The notes beneath the pieces are model-generated. The model was given only the letters and a program-made list of their open reading frames with translations. It did not search any database and was not told the origin of the DNA. The translations under genes were made by a program, and so were the position numbers. Shown one piece after another: positions 4,935 to 9,253 of a stretch of 9,253 nt of DNA. The stretch comes from DASZZV01 sp035544835 (GTDB lineage Bacteria; Acidobacteriota; Thermoanaerobaculia; Gp7-AA8), in contig DASZZV010000130.1 in assembly GCA_035544835.1 (NCBI GenBank), forward strand, positions 1-9,253, read 5' to 3'. The stretch's first letter is position 1, and every line of letters starts with the position of its first letter.

Positions 4935-7850
4935 TCACGATCTATCTTGCCAGAATCGAAAACGTTTCGGGACGCCGTTGAACAGTTTCAGAAAGACGAT
5001 GTTGGCGACGAAGTCGTCCTGCGAATTTTTTCCAACCGTTTTTCCGAGATCGAGCCGCAGCAGTGTGCCGTACGGTCCCAGAGTCTGGCCGGCGATACCG
5101 ACGCCCTGGAACGGCTCCCGGTCGTATCCCGATGCTTTGTCGTCAAAGAGTCCATAGTCGTAGAAGGCTTCGAGCCGGAACTGTTGCGAGAAAACCAGTC
5201 CATACGAGATGTGACCGAGAAGTGCTTTCTCTGCGCGGAGCGATCCCGACCGCACGCCGCGAATCCGCTGTGCACCGAAGAACCCAACATCGAATTTTGA
5301 GAAACGGTCCCGATTACTTCCGTCGAGGTAATCGATCTCGAGAGCCAGGCGCTGAAAATTGGGAAGGTAAAAGCTCCTGCCGAGAATGGCGCCGAAGGAG
5401 CTGGACTTCTTTTGATCGGGGCTGTACTCAGCGAGGTTTCCCCACGGTCTTGAGGCCGTGCGCACGCTGTAGTCGTAGAAAGTGACAGCCGAGTATCCCC
5501 AGCGGTCGTAGCGAGCCTCCAAACGCGGGCTGAAGATGAAGGTACTGGCCGGCACCTGGAAATCAGGCGCCGTATCCTCGGCGCGTTGGAAACTGACGTG
5601 CGACACGCCGAGCGACAGATCGACCTTCCCGAAGTTGAAGATCGGGTGACCGATGCGAAAAGTCAGGGTGGTCGGCAAGGCCTTGACGGCCTCTCCTTTC
5701 ACTTCCTGGCCGCCGCGATACATGCTGTTCTCGAAGGGAATGGCGATACCGAAGAAGTCGACTCCGAAGTTGGTTCGGGTTCCGAAGAGCGAAGGGTTCG
5801 TCAGGTTGGCGGTGCCCAGGATTCCGGCGAAGAAGACATTGCTCTGCCATTTCTTATGAAATGCATCGAAGTTGAAGTAGTCGACTCCGCCCAGCGGCGC
5901 AACCGAGAACTGCAGCCCGGCGTCATGATGGAGGCCACCGAGGAGGAACATTCGTGAAGAGTTGAAGCCCTCTTTGACGACTCTCTCGCCATCTTCATTT
6001 TTCTCGAGGTAGCGAAGACCGGCCGGTGTATCGCGAACCATGCGGGCCGGCGAGTCGTTCGCCTCGCGACGCTGCGCGTCGTAGTCGGCGGGATCGAGCT
6101 GAAACTTCGAGAAAGTCGTGGCCCGGAGAACGACCGTGGAGCGTCCTGCAGTCGACAGCACCTGCTGGGCGTTGACTTCCAGAGGCAACCAGAGAAGATC
6201 TTTAGGACTCTTCTTCGACGACTCCGGCTCGGTGATCGGATGCTGCGAGGAGCGATCGAAAGGTGTGTAATCGACCCGCTCCTCGTTGGAGAGAATCTCT
6301 CCGCTGAGATTGAGCTGGATCATGGAGATGCGCAGGCGAGCCCAGGTGCGCTGATCGATCCAGACCGTTCCTCGATAGAGCGGCAGTTCGGCCGCCGCAT
6401 TCGGGGGCGGCTCGAAACGAACCTCCCAGGCTTTGAGGCCGCGAACGTTTGCCTCACCGACGAGTTGATAGCGGTACTCATTCGTCAGGTGAATGTCGAG
6501 GGGCAGTTGGCTGACCTTTTCCGGCTGGATGATCGGCAGCTCCGGAATCGGACCGTACTTCCATTTCACTCCATTGATGAAGAAGTCTTTCCAGGTCCAG
6601 TCGTTGACGCCGTTTGTGTCGAAGAAGTGCGGACCGCTGATGGTCGCTTCCACCGTCTCGCCACCCTGCGACGCGCCGAAGCGGAGCTTGGTATCGTTTC
6701 GTGCCACGTAACGCGGCTCGACTGTCTTCTCGTAGGTCCAGTAGGCCTGATGGTTGCGGATGATCTCTTCGACCGAGATCCCCTTGTTTGTAGCGACGTT
6801 CACGCTCTCTTTGGCGATGTTGGCGTCGCTGGCGTTGGTGCGGTCGAGGCTCACGAAGAAGGGCGTCGAGGCAGGCGGCAGGCCGACCAGGAACGAACCT
6901 CCCTTCCTGCCGGTGTCGGTGATCTTCACCTCGCGTTTCCCGTCGATGCGCCGGGGCGAGATGAAGCCGCCATCTTCAACGCGGATGATCGTCGACCTGG
7001 CCGGATCCCCCGGCGTCACGAAGATGGTTCTGAGATCTTCGCCACGCACGAAAACGAGCGGACGATCGACGCGCTCCGCTCCACCGGCATCGATGAGGGC
7101 GGCGCGGGAGGAGGAGTCAAACGTGTAGTCGCCCACCAGCTCGCGATCGAATGCGACGATCGAATTGACTTCTTCCTCAGCATTGGGAACGTCGAGATAG
7201 GCTCGGATCGCGCCCAGTCGAAATGCGCTGGCTGCGTCGTAGAGATGATTTGTACTCGATGGCTGCACGATGCCGTAAACACGCTTTGCGGGATCCTTCT
7301 CGGTGACCCAGCGGACCGTCTCTTCCAACCTGTCTGACGGAACGAGCAGGACATCGAAGTAGGCCTGGGCCCCGGTCTCATATAGGTTCTGCAACTGGTC
7401 GAGCGAGACCGGCTGGAAGCCGATCTTCCGGGCGATGTCGCGTCCCTGCAGACTGACCGACATGCGCTTCATGGCGTAGGCGGCGATCTCCGGCGACGTC
7501 TCCTCGAAAGCCAGAGCGACCGAATCGAAGGAGCCACTCTTCCCGGCTCGATCAGCCAGAGAGGAAATGAACCTCTCGGCTTCGTCGACCGACTCGAGTT
7601 TCTGAGGGATCGTGATAGCGAGCATCGCTTTTGCTTTCTGTTCTGATGAGAGTTGCGACAACCAGGGGAGCAAAGCGTCGAGGTCTGACGACGAGGTCCG
7701 GATGAGCATCGGCACAATCGCCATGGGAGGAGTCACCCGATCGGAAACGATTCCGGCACAGAGAGAACATTCGCGCGGAGTGTCAACGGCCGCCCTGAGC
7801 GGGGCCAGAGCGAGAGGAAAGACAAAGAGCGCAAAAAACAGTTTCTTCAT
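4935..7850 (-). CDS. Exported three-module protein with C-terminal Omp85-like barrel
   Basis: The ATG at 7848-7850 is chosen over an upstream in-frame start at 7946 because it opens a clean signal peptide (MKKLFFALFVFPLALAPLRAA, residues 1-21) and is preceded by AAAGG (7856-7860) at 5 bases. The 971-residue product would be secreted and inserted in the outer membrane. Residues about 28-345 begin with a CSLC pair and form an alternating alpha/beta region followed by beta-rich sequence, reminiscent of a TIM-barrel hydrolase with a small sandwich domain, but I cannot name a family. Residues about 358-600 look like a LolA/RseB-type half-barrel (AYWTYEKTVEPRYVA, GTVWIDQRTWARLRI, ERVDYTPF). Residues about 630-971 alternate polar and apolar like beta strands and include IRGVRSGSLRAEKA (863-876), similar to the (V/I)RG(F/Y) loop-6 motif of Omp85 proteins. 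The last strand ends at F957, but 14 residues follow it, whereas barrels usually end on an aromatic residue. No POTRA domain is evident. Barrel call good; substrate and role unknown. Confidence 0.85.
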   Translation of the reverse strand: MKKLFFALFVFPLALAPLRAAVDTPRECSLCAGIVSDRVTPPMAIVPMLIRTSSSDLDALLPWLSQLSSEQKAKAMLAITIPQKLESVDEAERFISSLADRAGKSGSFDSVALAFEETSPEIAAYAMKRMSVSLQGRDIARKIGFQPVSLDQLQNLYETGAQAYFDVLLVPSDRLEETVRWVTEKDPAKRVYGIVQPSSTNHLYDAASAFRLGAIRAYLDVPNAEEEVNSIVAFDRELVGDYTFDSSSRAALIDAGGAERVDRPLVFVRGEDLRTIFVTPGDPARSTIIRVEDGGFISPRRIDGKREVKITDTGRKGGSFLVGLPPASTPFFVSLDRTNASDANIAKESVNVATNKGISVEEIIRNHQAYWTYEKTVEPRYVARNDTKLRFGASQGGETVEATISGPHFFDTNGVNDWTWKDFFINGVKWKYGPIPELPIIQPEKVSQLPLDIHLTNEYRYQLVGEANVRGLKAWEVRFEPPPNAAAELPLYRGTVWIDQRTWARLRISMIQLNLSGEILSNEERVDYTPFDRSSQHPITEPESSKKSPKDLLWLPLEVNAQQVLSTAGRSTVVLRATTFSKFQLDPADYDAQRREANDSPARMVRDTPAGLRYLEKNEDGERVVKEGFNSSRMFLLGGLHHDAGLQFSVAPLGGVDYFNFDAFHKKWQSNVFFAGILGTANLTNPSLFGTRTNFGVDFFGIAIPFENSMYRGGQEVKGEAVKALPTTLTFRIGHPIFNFGKVDLSLGVSHVSFQRAEDTAPDFQVPASTFIFSPRLEARYDRWGYSAVTFYDYSVRTASRPWGNLAEYSPDQKKSSSFGAILGRSFYLPNFQRLALEIDYLDGSNRDRFSKFDVGFFGAQRIRGVRSGSLRAEKALLGHISYGLVFSQQFRLEAFYDYGLFDDKASGYDREPFQGVGIAGQTLGPYGTLLRLDLGKTVGKNSQDDFVANIVFLKLFNGVPKRFRFWQDRS

Positions 7851-8085
7851 GAACACCTTTCGGATCAAAGATATGGCTCCTTCAACATTCGAGATTCGCG
7901 ACCGGTGGACAACCGACGACAAGGCTGGTGGACCCTGCGCCTGCATGCATAGATCGCACGATAGTCGATCCGGAGTCGGTGTCCGTTGTCACAAACCACC
8001 CAGGACGGCGAAATACTTCTGACGATTCACGTTTCTTCCGCCGGAGCATGAGCCCTAACCGACTTTTGACGCATTGCGAGGCAGC
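7851..8085. other. Divergent intergenic region
   Basis: This 235-bp gap separates the start codons of the minus-strand barrel gene and the plus-strand lipid kinase gene, so it must hold both promoters. The ribosome binding site of the barrel gene (minus-strand AAAGG, 7856-7860) is clear. I found no convincing -35/-10 pair for either gene and, unlike the other gaps, no palindromic repeat family. Confidence 0.6.
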
Positions 8086-8982
8086 TTGGTTACCACCATA
8101 CGAGGCGCACTGTTTCTGAATCCCGGTTCCGGATCGCGGACGCCGACCGAAGTTGCGCACCTCGAGGAAAGAGGGCGCGAAGCCGGCCTGGAGGTCCATC
8201 ACATCGGCCCGGATCTCTCTATCCCCGCGATCATCAGAGAAAGGTTGAATCGGGGGATGCGAATCTTCGTCGCCGCCGGTGGCGATGGCACGATCAATCA
8301 TGTCGCCCAATCGCTGGTCGGAACAAACGGCATCCTGGGAGTCATTCCTTTCGGCACTCTCAACCATTTCGCGAGGGACCTGAAAATCCCGCTCGACATC
8401 GACGAGGCTCTCCAGGTTGCCGTGGAAGGGGAAACGGTACAAGTCGATGTGGGAAGGGTAAACGACCGGTTCTTCCTCAACAACATCTCGCTGGGAATCT
8501 ACCCTCCCTTCGTCGAGCACAAGGAGACGCTGCGCCATTACGGGCGATGGCGCGCTCTCCCCTATGCCGTCTACATGACCATGCGCCATTTCCCTCACGT
8601 CTCCATCACCATCGAGACCGAGCACCGAATGGAGGCGATCCGCACGCATATCTTCATGGTGGCAAACAATCCCTACGACCTGTCGCGTGTCGGCATCGAG
8701 GCGCCGCGACCCTCCCTGGAGACCGGGACGCTCGCTGTCTACTGGGTCGACCACATGCCGAAGTGGCGCTTCGTCAGCGTGCTGACTCGCTATGTTCGCG
8801 GCAAGGCCGACCAGATCGCAGGATTCCAGACCACCCGCACCCAGCAGCTCAAGGTGCGCTCCCGCGACAGCACGATTCGCCTGGGATTGGACGGAGAGGT
8901 TGTCAAGATGAAAGGGCCGCTGGTGATTCACTCCGTCCCTAGAGCACTGCTGGTGAGGGTGGGGCGAGGTGAGGCGAATTGA
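8086..8982 (+). CDS. Diacylglycerol/lipid kinase family protein
   Basis: This is a member of the DAGK-catalytic (YegS/DgkB/LCB5-like) family, which phosphorylates a lipid such as diacylglycerol using ATP at the inner face of the cytoplasmic membrane. The proposed TTG start at 8086 gives 298 residues, a usual family length, and follows GAGG (8078-8081) by 4 bases; an in-frame TTG at 8074 lacks such a site. Motifs: LNPGSGS (11-17), the nucleotide-binding loop at the N-terminus; AAGGDGTINHV (63-73), the ATP-binding GGDGT signature; IPFGTLNHFARDLKIP (87-102), the second signature, with His in place of the Asp of the common GTxNDxAR form; VDVGRVNDRFFLNNISLGI (120-138), start of the C-terminal beta-rich domain; and GLDGEVV (267-273), holding the conserved DGE with the presumed catalytic acid. 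There is no membrane segment. The true substrate is uncertain. The TGA stop lies inside a short heptamer array. Confidence 0.92.
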   Translation: MVTTIRGALFLNPGSGSRTPTEVAHLEERGREAGLEVHHIGPDLSIPAIIRERLNRGMRIFVAAGGDGTINHVAQSLVGTNGILGVIPFGTLNHFARDLKIPLDIDEALQVAVEGETVQVDVGRVNDRFFLNNISLGIYPPFVEHKETLRHYGRWRALPYAVYMTMRHFPHVSITIETEHRMEAIRTHIFMVANNPYDLSRVGIEAPRPSLETGTLAVYWVDHMPKWRFVSVLTRYVRGKADQIAGFQTTRTQQLKVRSRDSTIRLGLDGEVVKMKGPLVIHSVPRALLVRVGRGEAN

Positions 8983-9010
8983 GAATTGAGAAAGGGGAAT
9001 TGAGAAGGGG
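8977..9010 (+). repeat. Second heptamer array (AATTGAG), overlapping a stop codon
   Basis: Consecutive 7-bp units read AATTGAG, AATTGAG, AAAGGGG, AATTGAG and a final incomplete AAGGGG. The first unit contains the TGA stop (8980-8982) and part of the last sense codon of the lipid kinase gene, so the array has entered the coding end. Its sequence is unrelated to the heptamers at 2796-2936, but the period is the same. Confidence 0.7.
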
Positions 9011-9015
9011 CCAAA

Positions 9016-9249
9016 GGAGGTGTCATCCCGAGCCGCAGCGAGGGATCTGGGTGGCGGCCTCGTGTCCTCGGCGCCTCGAACAATCGTGCTTCATGCCTGT
9101 CGCCGAGGCCGCAAGGCCCCCGCCCAGATCCCTCGCTGCGGCTTCTAAGAAACTCCCAGTATTTAGGCCGCTTTGCGGAGGTGTCATCCCGAGCGTCGAG
9201 CGAGGGATCTGGGCGGGGGACTCGACCCTTCGGCGCCTCGCACAATCGT
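9016..9249. repeat. GTCATCCCGAG-family repeats: two direct copies and one inverted
   Basis: Copy A (9016-9087) and copy B (9177-9249) are direct repeats 161 bp apart. Both begin GGAGGTGTCATCCCGAGC, contain CGAGGGATCTGGG, and end with GGCGCCTCG(A/C)ACAATCGT. Between them lies an inverted partial copy (about 9102-9143). Bases 9031-9051 and 9123-9143 are a perfect 21-bp inverted pair, so A and the inverted copy can fold as one hairpin. Copy B runs almost to the window edge, and its inverted partner may lie beyond it. The core resembles the repeat at 3504-3648 (GTCATCC(T/C)GAG...GGATCT), a diverged relative. Confidence 0.85.
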
Positions 9250-9253
9250 AAGA

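Noticed and set aside
6240..7337. A 365-residue open frame on the plus strand
   Set aside because: It is antisense to the barrel gene. The minus strand here has a signal peptide, domains and a ribosome site; the plus frame has none.
7850..7946. An upstream start of the barrel gene at 7946
   Set aside because: It would place 32 polar residues before a perfect signal peptide, and it lacks the ribosome site seen before the ATG at 7850.
7986..8016. TTGTCA ... AATACT as a promoter of the lipid kinase gene
   Set aside because: The spacing is about 20 bp, too long for a good sigma-70-type promoter, and no extended -10 supports it.
7882..8931. A 349-residue open frame on the minus strand
   Set aside because: It lies antisense to the lipid kinase, whose motifs are unmistakable; its translation shows no family motif and it overlaps the barrel gene's upstream region. 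It is a by-product of high GC content.

Overview
The window is a stretch of chromosome from a GC-rich bacterium with an outer membrane. It holds six protein genes, one of them cut by the left edge, and a very high density of palindromic and tandem repeats between them. The outer membrane is inferred from a secreted protein with a C-terminal beta-barrel. The repeat types, the stand-alone formiminotransferase and the general protein character fit an Acidobacteriota-like genome. That placement is a guess from style, because no rRNA or other phylogenetic marker is present. No tRNA, CRISPR array, transposase, phage gene or plasmid origin was seen.

Layout: (1) 2-838 (+), the 3' part of a radical SAM protein. 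(2) 839-1194, a gap between convergent genes filled by nested hairpins arranged as one large inverted repeat. (3) 1195-2763 (-), a 522-residue, probably all-helical cytoplasmic protein that I do not recognise. (4) 2764-2956, a divergent promoter gap holding two head-to-head arrays of degenerate heptamers. (5) 2957-3472 (+), hpt, purine salvage. (6) 3473-3676, a gap with an interrupted inverted repeat whose right end may supply the -35 box of the next gene. (7) 3677-4576 (+), glutamate formiminotransferase. (8) 4577-4934, a convergent gap with a symmetric pair of 48-bp hairpin-rich arms. (9) 4935-7850 (-), a 971-residue exported protein that appears to join an alpha/beta domain, a LolA-like domain and an Omp85-like barrel. 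(10) 7851-8085, a divergent gap. (11) 8086-8982 (+), a diacylglycerol/lipid kinase family protein. (12) 8977-9253, a short heptamer array followed by copies of another inverted repeat, running to the window edge.

The genes do not form an obvious operon or single pathway. Hpt and the formiminotransferase are separate housekeeping metabolism genes, each with its own possible leaderless promoter. The barrel protein and the lipid kinase are divergent neighbours and could both serve the envelope, but nothing shows direct cooperation. No defence or biosynthetic system was found. The most notable content is non-coding: five of the six gaps between the six genes or at the right edge carry repeats, most of them different in sequence, and two unrelated arrays share a period of exactly 7 bp. 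The most notable protein is the three-part outer-membrane candidate.
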